Of a stretch of DNA of 64,000 bases, positions 43,121 through 54,100 are shown piece after piece; position 1 is the first letter of the stretch; each line of letters starts with the position of its first letter. The stretch spans positions 7,559,572 through 7,623,571 of the forward strand of contig OX388325.1 in NCBI GenBank assembly GCA_947579605.1. The letters run 5' to 3'. The notes beneath the pieces were generated by a model. That model made no database searches. It saw only the letters and a program-made list of their open reading frames with translations, and was not told the origin of the DNA. The DNA is from Athripsodes cinereus. Lineage: Eukaryota > Arthropoda > Insecta > Trichoptera > Leptoceridae. The position numbers and the translations under genes are program-made.

Positions 43121-43663
43121 CAGCGATGCACAAACCGTGGCCCTTGGTTGGTATATCTGTGGCCCGCCAGCGAATTATATATAATAGAAAAAAATCTCAA
43201 TACCAGTGATAATCGGATATTCAGTAAAAGTACCGGATACTGAGGAGTTTTTGAAATATTTCAAATTTCTATTCCTTCTATCTCCAAGTCGATCCTTCAA
43301 TGTCTATACCATGTTCACGTCTATACCATTTTGGAAATTCAGAGATGGGGGGGGAGTAGAAATTCAAACACGTAACATTTTAAGTATCTGGTATTGACAC
43401 AAACAATCGGTACAAATACCCGGTACATTGTATAAAAAGGTACTGCAAGAAAATATTCTTTAAGAAAACCGAGGAGTTTTTGAAATATTTCGAATTACTA
43501 TACCATTTTTAAAATTCGGTGAAGGGGGGGGGGGGGTAGAAATTTTAATGTGTGAGCATTTCTAGAAATCAAAACTTTTAGTTTTAATTTTCTTATAGCG
43601 GCCCATCCTTGGCTCATAATGTTCCCGAGTGGCCCCTGTTCCCTATAGGTCTGTGCATCCCTG
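43121..43663. mobile_element. hAT-type MITE, 543 bp
   Basis: Inverted ends CAGCGATGCACAAACC / CAGGGATGCACAGACC are flanked by a perfect 8-bp ATCTAGAT (43113-43120 and 43664-43671). The interior holds two diverged copies of a GAGGAGTTTTTGAAATATTT unit and G-runs. It is about 200 bp downstream of the ankyrin gene stop. Confidence 0.92.
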
Positions 43664-43996
43664 ATCTAGATCTACTATTATTAGTGCAATAAAAAAACAC
43701 ACTCAATGAAAATACTTTGAAGTATTTTTTTTAATTGTTGGTAGCCTTTGTTTCATTGTAATGAAAAGGTGCAATTCTAAAAAATTGACTATTGAAAACT
43801 GTGAATACGAATTAGAACTAACTATCATGACTCAACCATCTCCTCACACTTAGTTAGTACAACTAAACTATTTTATGATTCAGAATTGGCCATAGTGTAG
43901 CCATCTTTAGTAACATTGTGTTGTTACTGAAGACAACTACATTGTAGTTGAAAACGTTATAACGATTAAACAATTCCAAATTGCATTTTATTTAAA

Positions 43997-44087
43997 ATGC
44001 ATTATAAAAGATAATTATAAAATTAAAAACACTGTTTAGTGGAATTATACAGTGTTTTTAATTTTATAATTATCTTTTATAATGCAT
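43997..44087. repeat. Perfect 39-bp-arm hairpin
   Basis: ATGCATTATAAAAGATAATT ... AACACTGT is followed after a 13-base loop by its exact complement. It is not part of a recognised transposon. It could be a MITE core or an RNA hairpin source. Confidence 0.88.
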
Positions 44088-44249
44088 TTACACAAAGTTA
44101 GACTAGAAAACATAGAATATTAATTGACTATTGTTATATACCATACAAATATTAACATACTTTTTATTAATAACTGTTATATGAAGAGCAAATTTCCTCA
44201 ACCAATGATTTTTTAAGATTGATTGAGATGAAAAAAAAAAGATTTTATA

Positions 44250-44335
44250 TTGGCACGGAGAGGACAGCTTTCATGTTTCTTACACCCAGCTGGTCTGCTG
44301 GCTACCCCACTTGTGGGATATGCCGTGATGGTGTA
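44250..44335 (+). repeat. Dispersed repeat family C copy, with TAG microsatellite
   Basis: GGCACGGAGAGGACAGCTTT ... GCTACCCCACTTGTGGGATA ... GCCGTGATGG, then a (TAG)n run at 44335-44354. It interrupts another repeat whose halves flank it (CCTCAACCAATGATT and GATTGAGATGAAATTGGATT). Confidence 0.6.
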
Positions 44336-44359
44336 GTAGTAGTAGTAGTAGTAGATTGA

Positions 44360-45220
44360 GATGAAATTGGATTAGACCAAATAGTCCAAAGTCTTATTAA
44401 TAATGTTTTTGTTTTAAGTTTTTAGTTAAGCCTATGTATTAATATTTTTGTATCTTGTTGTTCGCTAAGCGCAAAGTAGATATTAATTATACTTATCTCG
44501 TCATGCCCAAAATTTATGTCGGACCTACAGAGTGTGTTGTGTAAGATGAACTGATGTTTTATAAATGTGGAGGAAGGGAAGGAAGTTTGTAAACATAGAT
44601 CAAATTTGACATTCCGTTCTCTCTGCCTACGACACTTGGGACATGGCTTGAGGGAATAGTATAGTATCAACAGATTTTACAAAAATCATTTTTTTACATA
44701 TTTAGTCATATTTTGTTATACATCACTTGTTTCATATTAACATCATGTCAATATAAACATTATAATGTAAAAAAGTGAAAAGTTTTGTATTTCTGTTATT
44801 ATGAATAGTAAAATTATGCTTGGCTCTGCTGTAAAATTACAATTTTGCAGATCTGACGTTACATTTTGGACATGACGATCTGTATGCTGGAAGGAAACTA
44901 CAATATGTCATAAGATGCTAACTTTCACTATAGCATCAAAGTTTTTTTTGTAACATAATTGACATATTACCATATGACATTTTACACTCTCACTCCAATA
45001 TTTTCATTTTTCGTGACTAATTTTCTAAATGATTTGATTTAACCAATTATATAATTGAAATAATTTGATTCCCCATTATATTTTGTTCTCTTCTTGCTTC
45101 AACTGTGTTGTGGATGGAAATTATGATTTGTTTTTATGTATAATATAACATGTAAAAGGTTCATGCCGTGGATGTATGTATAAGTAAAACAAATAAATAA
45201 TTACATATTTTCCTTCTCAC
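44360..45220. other. Intergenic, nothing recognised
   Basis: AT-rich DNA between the two ankyrin genes without terminal repeats or coding signal. The small minus frame at 44422-44670 has no support. Confidence 0.35.
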
Positions 45221-45223
45221 AAT

Positions 45224-45343
45224 ATTAATTATAAATAAAACAATTTTTCAGTATATCCACTGTGACTTTTTGTTGGACGGGAGCCAGCGTTCAAGAGCTT
45301 CTGTTCTCATCATCAGGAAAAAATTGTTTTATTTATAATTAAT
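45224..45343 (-). repeat. Hammerhead-like hairpin (degenerate)
   Basis: 26-bp arms ATTAATTATAAATAAAACAA... pair nearly perfectly around a loop whose minus strand has CTGATGA (45316-45310), an AGAAC/GCTCT stem and GAAC where a hammerhead needs GAAA. The layout copies the intact motif at 57188-57251, but core bases are lost, so activity is unlikely. Confidence 0.55.
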
Positions 45344-45497
45344 TTAACATGAACCGTCGGTTGAAAATATCAACTTTCTCACAATATGTTGTTCGTTAAC
45401 ACAAAATTAATGTTAAAGATGATTGTGAGTCATTGCTTTAATTTCTTTCAATACTTAAATGGCACCGAGTCAAAATAGTCTTGGACATAACTAGATT

Positions 45498-45745
45498 CGA
45501 TGGCTTAGAGCACAGATATTGTAAGTGCAGTTTGCATAGTTTTGAGATAATTGAAGTTGAAAGTTTGAGATGCCATATCATTTAGTACTAACCACACACA
45601 GTTTTTCTTAAATATCTCGTCAATGACACAGAGTTACGCAATAATATTCCTATGGAACATACTTCATATGATATAGATTCGTATGCGTATGATAACTCAT
45701 TTTCGGTAAAAACTGCACTTACAACAACTGTGCTCTAAGCCATCG
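45498..45745. mobile_element. TIR element family E, copy 2 (248 bp)
   Basis: CGATGGCTTAGAGCACAG at both ends, inverted, each followed by TTGTAAGTGCAGTTT. It matches the copy at 21263-21508. Confidence 0.8.
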
Positions 45746-45842
45746 TTATATGATTGTGCATATTTATGTAGTTTGCACTAAATTTTGAGCATATTATTTT
45801 AAAATTTGTAATATTAGCATTAATATCTTAAATATCAGTTAT

Positions 45843-47005
45843 TTTAGAAGGATTAACTATGTAACAGTTACGAGACATTTTGAATGTTTTTTAAATATTC
45901 TACAATGCACATCCGTTACTTGATTTTTTAATAGGCAGTAATAGACAGTTAAATTCTTTTTTAAACGTGCTCAATAATTTACACCACAATATTAAATTCA
46001 CATTGGAACATAACGATAATAATGAACTAAGTTTCTTAGATTTGAATCTATCTATATCTGATTCTAAATGTCAATTCAACGTTTATAGAAAACCTAGTCA
46101 TACAGATTGTGTAATTCCGGCAGACTCAGATCATCCGATTTCTCATAAACTAGCTTCTTTTCACTCGATGATAAATCGTGCAATAAAAGTTCCTCTTTCT
46201 CCTTCAAACTTTAAAAAAGAAATTGATTTAATTAAACAAATTGCGGTCAACAATAAGTACAGCTCAGATCTCATAGACAGACTAGTTCATAAAAAACAAA
46301 ATAATATCATGTATAAAAAATACATTTATTGCGGTGAAAATAATAAAATAAATGAAAGCATTAATGACAAACCATACAGAAAAATTCTTTTTGTGGGGGG
46401 GTTAACTTCTAAGATTACTGGCTCGTTACCGGACACTATTACTCCAGCATATTACACTAATAATAAATTATCTAATTTGTTAAATAATAAAGATCCCACA
46501 GAACCCTTGCAAAAAAATGGAGTGTACACACTTAAGTGTGATGACTGCGATGCTACATATATAGGTATGACCAAAAGAAATTTTAAAACTAGACTTAGAG
46601 AGCACGAACTTTGCCTTAAAAATAGTAATTATTCCGAGTTCGCGAATCATATAATTGAATTTGATCACAATTTCGTAAAAACAAATAGTTCCTTTAAATA
46701 TACAAATATTAATAATTATTTTAAACTATGTTCTTTGGAAACATTAGAAATTAATAAAGCTTTGAATTCAAACGTAAATATTGTAAATAAAGTAATAAAT
46801 CATTATAAATCACCTCTTCTCACAATGTTTACAATGCCTAATCCTTAACAGGTGCAGCTATTGTTTTCAATTATTTTGTTTTTGTAGATGTTTTAACAAA
46901 AATATTAGTCAGTATTATCTCGCTCGTCAATGGTAAAGGTTTACCGAAATCGATCGCGATTTTAAAAAATCAAGTAACGGATGTGCATTGTAGAATATTT
47001 AATAT
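45843..47005 (+). mobile_element. Penelope-like element, truncated, flanked by inverted repeats
   Basis: A partial ORF (45967-46848) is bracketed by an about 50-bp inverted repeat: ATTCTACAATGCACATCCGT on the left near 45898 and its complement on the right near 46980. Both flanks recur elsewhere (22085-22255, 57107-57550). Inverted or tandem terminal repeats are usual for Penelope-like elements. Confidence 0.82.
45967..46848 (+). CDS. Penelope-like RT C-terminus with GIY-YIG endonuclease
   Basis: 293 codons. The first 120 residues match the post-catalytic (thumb) part of Penelope-like reverse transcriptases: LSFLDLNLSI, FNVYRKPSHTDCVIPADSDH, SFHSMINRAI. The C-terminal half is the GIY-YIG endonuclease that defines canonical elements: GVYTLKCDDCDATYIGMTKR then FKTRLREHE (about residues 185-215), with CxxC and downstream His. 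The RT palm with YxDD is missing, so the copy is 5'-truncated. The ORF start is simply the first ATG; the true protein began upstream. Confidence 0.87.
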   Translation: MLNNLHHNIKFTLEHNDNNELSFLDLNLSISDSKCQFNVYRKPSHTDCVIPADSDHPISHKLASFHSMINRAIKVPLSPSNFKKEIDLIKQIAVNNKYSSDLIDRLVHKKQNNIMYKKYIYCGENNKINESINDKPYRKILFVGGLTSKITGSLPDTITPAYYTNNKLSNLLNNKDPTEPLQKNGVYTLKCDDCDATYIGMTKRNFKTRLREHELCLKNSNYSEFANHIIEFDHNFVKTNSSFKYTNINNYFKLCSLETLEINKALNSNVNIVNKVINHYKSPLLTMFTMPNP

Positions 47006-47120
47006 CTTAAGTTTATATTTTAATCTTGTCATACCTTTTGTATTGTTTTTCTATATTAAATTGCATGGAGTGTAGAGAAGTGAAATGTATTGATGTAAAT
47101 TGTATTAGTAAAGTATTTGT

Positions 47121-47392
47121 GAAGAAGAGGCCGAGACTCCTCGACATCTCCTAGCGGAATGCAATGCCGTGGTATTCACAAAAATCAAAGCCCTAGGTAA
47201 ACACTGGGTAGAAGTGGAGTCTCTCCACACCTTGGATCCCCTCAAGATCCTAGACTTCTTAAGACGTCTGGGACTTGAGGTTGCACTTTGACAGGCAACA
47301 CCGGGAAAACTGAGTAGGGGGAGTACAATAGATCTTATAGGTCGCGGTGCATATTTCACCCCAACTAATAAAATAAAATAAAATATTAGTGT
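47121..47392 (+). pseudogene. Non-LTR retrotransposon 3' end with tail
   Basis: The + frame to the stop at 47291 reads EEEAETPRHLLAECNAVVFT ... LDPLKILDFLRRLGLEVAL, the ET-x-H-x3-x-C Zn-like C-terminus common to I/R1/Jockey-type elements. A short 3' UTR and (AATAA)n tail end at about 47392. Confidence 0.75.
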
Positions 47393-47878
47393 AGTATTTA
47401 ATTTTGTTATTAAAAACACGCAGTAGCCGTTTATAGTTTAATAAATAAATAAATTAAATGTGGCGATGCATTGTTTTGAAAATTTTATTTTATGTATGGG
47501 ATAACACAATTCCTAGATATGTAAATATGCCATTAAAAAAGGGATAATGAGGACTTTGTTCATAAGTCACAGAGGCCATAAATAGACATAGTGTAGTTTC
47601 GCTCTGGCATCACATATTATAAATAATATTTAAGTTACCTATTCACTAAATACGCTTATTTATAAGAAATTATTACACATAATATAATAATATACACTGT
47701 CCTCCACAAACATGTGCCATTTATATCAATTTATTTTTATATACAAATAGAGAAAGGACTTTATTTAATAATTAAAAAAGTTTTGTATAAAATACAATAT
47801 ATTTTTAAACATATACAATATTATACTTTATGTAGTTTTTTTATGTCAATAAATAAATATATCAATGAATAATTATTT
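47393..47878. other. AT-rich spacer downstream of the NACHT gene
   Basis: Very AT-rich. It probably includes the 3' UTR of the NACHT-ankyrin gene (TTTATT at several points gives minus-strand AATAAA). No other feature. Confidence 0.35.
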
Positions 47879-47929
47879 TTATATGTCTATAAATATACAT
47901 ATATGTTTACAATAAAAAATATTTTCTAA

Positions 47930-48147
47930 CTTAATGAAATTTATTTTAAACCTTAATTTGTATCCCTTTTTATTAATAACATCTACACCTCCATTCTTCA
48001 TCAAGTACTCGACTATATCCTTATGACCATTCTCAGATGTCATGTGCAGTACAGTTGACAATTTCTATTTATGTGTAACACCTTCATTTCGCCCCGAGTA
48101 CTCAACTATCGCCTCATGACTATATTGGGCAGCTGTGTGTAATCCAG
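47930..48147 (-). pseudogene. Lost C-terminal ankyrin repeats of the NACHT gene
   Basis: Directly after the stop, another minus frame (shifted by one) continues the array: LTGLHTAAQYSHEAIVEY, then a stop (TAG near 48062), then LSTVLHMTSENGHKDIVEYL MKNGG. The open gene has therefore lost at least two repeats to one frameshift and one nonsense change, unless an unseen intron joins them. Confidence 0.75.
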
Positions 48148-51100
48148 TCAACAATCGTTATTCTTTTCATTTATTACGCCTCCACCATTCTGCAGTAAGT
48201 ACTCCACTATATCCTGATGACCATTATGGGAAGCAATACACAATGCAGTCATACCATTGTCATCTCTTTCATTGATAACAATTTTCGGTCCATTTTGCAG
48301 CAAGTACTCAATCACATTCTTATGTCCATTCGCAGCTGCCATATGTAGTGCAGTCGAACCGTCTTTATTCTTGTCATTTATTATAATTTTGACTTCATTT
48401 TGCAATAAGTACTCTACTACATCTCTATGACCATTACAGGCAGCTAAATGCAATAAAGTTTGACCATCATTATCTTTCTCAAATAATGCACCTTCAGATA
48501 CATGCTGCATTAAGTACCCAATTACATTCTTATGACCATTATGGGAGGCAATATGTAGTGCAGTTCGACCATCATTATCCTTATCACTGATCATTGTATT
48601 GTATCCATTATGCAGCAAGCACTCAACTATATCCTTGTGACCATTCCATGCAGCTAAGTGTAGTGCAGTATAACCATTGTAAGACTTTTCACCAACTGTG
48701 CCTTCTGTACTAATCTGTACCAAGTACTCGACAATATCTTTATAACCATTATAGGAAGCAAAATGTAATACAGTCCAACCATCATCATTCTTTTCATTTA
48801 TAATACTTTTGGGACCATTCTGCAACAGGTACTCCACTACATCCTTGTGACCATTACAAGCAGCTATTTGCAGCATTGTGTAACTATTATTATTTTTAAT
48901 TTCATTATCTAGCAAACATCTGATAACATCTATATCGCCATATTCAACAGCATTCTGTAACAAAGTAATCCTTTCATCTATGTTGTTAACATTATCATTC
49001 TGAGCATTTGTGACCATTGCGCTTTCACTGTGTAAATAATTTTCATCAATATCATCGTCAGCTCCACTTTCCTTCAAGTATTTAACTATATGTATTTGAC
49101 TCATATTAGCAGCGACATGTAACGCAGTGTAACCCTCATTATCTTTTTCATTAATAACACATTTAGCCCCGTTCTCAATCAAATACCTAACTGCATTTAT
49201 AACACCACTCTCTGCAGCCATGTGCAATGCAGTCTGCCCATAATTATCTTTTTTAACAATACCATTTTTGTCTCTTTCACATATTAGTTTAATGATATAA
49301 GGATCACCTCCACTGGCAGCATTCATTAATGGTGTGCGTCCCTTTTTATTAGGACAATATAAATACTTTGTTTTCTTTATTATCTGTTTTGCACAATATA
49401 TATCACTCACATAATGCAATAAAGTATTTCCATTCATATCTCTACAGTTTGCAATAGACTCCACTATGGTATCATCTAATGTGGGCTGAATGAATCTATA
49501 TATTGATTCAGTGATATTTCTTTCAAATAACTTAAATATGTATGTTATTAAATTGAAGACTTTGAGAATGTCTCTATCCTCAGTTACATCCTCAGGTGTA
49601 TAACCTAATGAATTAGTTATATTATATACTCCACCTCTGCTCAATACAGAGTGAATGACTTTCATGTCTCCTCTATGAGCAGCGTAATGTAACAAAGTAT
49701 TTCCTCTGTCATCACGAGCTCCCACTGCAGCCAGTGCAACATCCTCCTCTAAACTATTAAGGGTAGACATGATTGTACAGCTACTATTCCATTCATCACT
49801 TTGTATACAACTGAATATATCTTCTATAACTCTGATTACATCACATCGTGAACTGCATATATCAGCTGGTGTCTTGTTATCTTTATCTCGACAGTTGAAC
49901 ACTGCGCCATGTGTGAGCAGCTCACATATAATCTCTCTGTCTCCCTCCACAGCAGCGTAGTGCAGAGGAGTTTGTAAATTATCATCAGACACTTCCGTAC
50001 AGGCACCCTTCCTCAACAGAGACACCACTGTTTGGGAGTTCTTGTGAAGCACGGCCCAGTGTAAAGCTGTTCTTCCACACATGTCTCTAACATCAATGCA
50101 TTTGTAAGAGATATCAAATTCTTTGAGTTTATCTTTCCCAATTATTTTAAAGAAATTTGAAATAGTTTCAAATTGTTCTATAATATTATTGGCATTTGAT
50201 GTACTGCAGCATTCTGCTGGTGTTTCTTTCCTGTTATTGAGAATATTATATTTTGCAGATTGTTTTAACAACATATTTATATTTTTACAGTCACCGAGGC
50301 GTGTTGCGATATGTAGTGCAGTGTCTCCGGCATCATCTTGTGTAGATATTATATTCAGTGGCTTGCATCTTCTCACATTATCATATATATTCAGTATTGT
50401 AGATAGGGCATTAGTTTCATCAGTATCATTTACAATATTATCATCCTCATCATCAGAACTACTGTCATCATCTCTCTCATATCCCAAGTGAGCAGCCATG
50501 TGTATTAATGTTTGTGAAGTGGAGTCCTCTATATCCCAGACTTCAGAATTGATTGATAGTATATTCCTACAGTATGTTAGCGGAATAAGATGTTTGTATG
50601 AAGATTTATAGCGAGCACCATTTAAAAGTAACACAAGGGAAATATCTGATGGCTCCTTCAAACATTCCAGAGGTGTTCTACCATCACTGTTCAATATATT
50701 CACATTTGCTCCCAAAGATATAAGATGTCTGACAAGCACTTCACTATTCACTTCAACAGCTTTGTGTAAGAGAGTTTCTCCATTGGAGTCTTGTATGTTT
50801 ACAGACTCGCAGGATGCTCCGCAAATCTGTTCTAATTGACGGCAGTAGGAATCATTACAAATGGCAGATCCTAATCTTGCTTTACATTCCATTACTAAAT
50901 ACTGGATGCATGAGAAACTCTCATCAAGAAGATAAGTACCGAGTCTCTCACTGTGAAGTGCATAGTCTAAGACTGTCTTCCCCTGAGAATCACAAAGATT
51001 AACTTCACCCCCCCTGCTCACGAGATACTTCACAACATTCATCCTGCTACTCTGAGCTGCATAATGAAGTGCTGTCATCCCTTCACTGTCCCTGTGACTA

Positions 51101-54100
51101 ATACCAGTTCCGTTTTCACACAAGTATTTGACTACAGCCAACCTCCCACACTGAGCAGCGTACATGAGAGCAGTCTCAGCAGCAGTAACACTATCTCTGT
51201 GTTCTCTACAAATATATTTTACAATTTGCATACAAGACCTATCTGTTGCTAATTTCAGACAACTCATTATATCGTCCGATGTTATATTGTTATTCTTTAC
51301 TTTCAATATATATTTAAATGTTTCTAAATAATCACATTCAGCTGCTTTCTTCAGACTTTCTTGTAGATAATTAGTATTCACACTTTGTAGTCTCGAATCA
51401 TTCTTATGAAAAAATTTAAAAACTGTTGAACAATCCTCATCTTTCAAATTAATATCTCCTATGAGGTTTTTTAAATGTATATAGCTATCTGAATTTATGA
51501 CTTCCAATACATATTGCAGGTTTTCCTGTACACTTCTTCCTGTGATGAGAATGTAAGACAGTAGGATGAGTTCATTTTTGAGGCAAAATTCAATATAGTT
51601 TACAAAACACAATGAAACGATATTTTGCAAATATATTGGCAAATGACGTTGCAATAGCATCAACGGTAATATTGAATGTTTGACTAGATGAATATTTAGA
51701 AAATTTGATGTTAGACCAAGAATGGCGAGAAATAATTCTTTTTCCATCATTTTATTGAGTACATTGCAGTTGGCTCCAGAGTCTAATAAATAAATGCATA
51801 TCTCCCACGCTCCTTTACTTCCTGCATAGTACAGAGCTGTGCGTCCATATATATCTTCCCAATTGATCATCTTTAGTGATTCACATTCAATTTGTTCCTC
51901 ATTTCCACAAATATTTCTTACATTCCCCTTCACTACACTTTTATTTGTAAATATATTTCTCTCCATATATTTACAAATAAAATAAATGTCAATGTGTGAC
52001 TCAATTAATATTTTCATATCATACCAATAAAAATGTCTATTCAGTATCATCCAATGTAAAGGTGTCCTACCCAAAACATCACACAGAGTTCCATTCCAGT
52101 CAGCAAGTATCAGAGCGTTAATTTTATCTGTGTTTCCATATTGCGCAGCCATATGTAGGGCCGATCTACCCAGTACATCTTGTACATCTCTTGGTTCCTT
52201 GTATAACAACTTGTTAAATGACTGTAAATCCTTATTAAATATTGCCTTGTGTAATGGAAGTTCAGCAACCAACATATAATTCATAAACATTTTCAACATT
52301 TGATGTTCTTCTCTGATTTCCTCAGAATATAATTCAGATTTAATAACATCCAATGCCATTGTGTATTTAGTCTTATTGCTATTTTTCTTTTGTAAAGAGA
52401 TCAGTAAAAAATGTGCAGTGCAATATTCATAGAAAGTTCTATGAGGGAAATTTAACTCGTCACAGGGACCAAACACATTGGCCTGCAACAGACCTATCAG
52501 CAAATAATCTTCTTGATTCTCGGTTATCTCCTCTTCAATATCCCTTCCATGGCAACTGTAATAATTTGGAAATAAGTGACTGAAGGCGAACTCACTGTGG
52601 GTGCTTTGTTTTTGTTTCTTTATCTGGTTGCGTTGCTGGCTGGTTAATGAATCATTTCCTTTATCCTTAAAATATATTTCATATTTGGTTTCAATAAAAT
52701 TTTCATACAACATGTTCACATCTAAGTTTTTTTCAAAGAACTTGTCGATGTTATTATCTTTGATGTATGAAAAGGAAACTTCTGATATCATTCTTAGGTA
52801 CAAAGGTATTCCTATGAACTTAGTAGCGTCTCCCAATACACAGGACATTTTCTTTAGCAAATCTTCAGCAGTCCTGTACTCCACATTTTTATTTAAATAA
52901 TTTGCCCAGTGATTAATTAAGTACTTGCACTGATCATCTGATGATATTTCTTTGAGTTTCATAGATAAAACTGAATATTGGTCTTCTAGCGAAGGTGCAT
53001 AATGTTGTCGGGTGGCGAGATAGACGGTACAAGTTGTATCTTTCACTAAGATTTTAAGTAACTCTTTGGCCTTCTCCAGTAGCTCTGGTGGAATTTCATC
53101 CAGGCCATCTAAGATGAACAACAATATGTTGTCATTGGAAGAAATATCTTTTCTTAGATAATACCGTAACAATAATGTTGCAAGAACAGAAGTGTTTGTG
53201 TTAAGAAATTCAATATTAGATAAAAATTCTACAATATTTTCATTCTCAAAACTTTGCAAAGCTTTTGTGACCAACCCTTCCCTAAAGTTTATCCTGATAA
53301 TCCACTTGGATTCCTTCATTAGTTGAGTTATGTAGGTCAGATATGTGGACTTGCCCATCCCAGGATTGTCTGATATGATTACTAATGACGGAGAATCTGA
53401 TGAAGTCAATTCTATGGTTTGGTACTCACACTCACTCTGTCTCAATAGTTCCATGGACCCGTGGGACTGTATCCACTTCAGATCTTTATCATTGCACCAT
53501 TCCAGCAAGTGAACTGTATTGGCTTCTTTACAGCGCTCTTTAAACTCTCGCTCTCCTTCATCTCCTGTGCACATTATAATATTGTTTGTACATCTTTCTA
53601 ATTCATCCTCGGTACATCCATTAAAATGTTCTTTAAGTTTAATATTAAATGTTTCACAACTTGTTATATTTCTCACAACAACATATAACTTCTCACCCCT
53701 ACTTATTATTTCAGACATCTTCTTCATGTTAATCTTTACTATATTATTTACCTGCTGTAGTTCTCTTTGTATGAAATAAGTTGGATTGAATACTTGACGT
53801 ACATATACAGACTCCTCGTCTTTGATTTCAACACAGAATATTTTTTCGTCACAGTTTATTTTACATACATCTGTAAATTTCTCTTTCTTTTCATCAAATG
53901 TAATTGTCTTTACATTATTTACATCATCCACAGAGCTACATAGCCTCAGCAGATTATCTTTCTCACTTGCACTAACAGCAAACAGATATTGATTATTTTT
54001 TAGTATTTTATTGAACTGTTTCACGTCCAGTTTATAATGACAGACTGAGTACGCAGCATTTAAGTCATTCAGTCTCTGTGGAACTTCCCCAATTACAACT

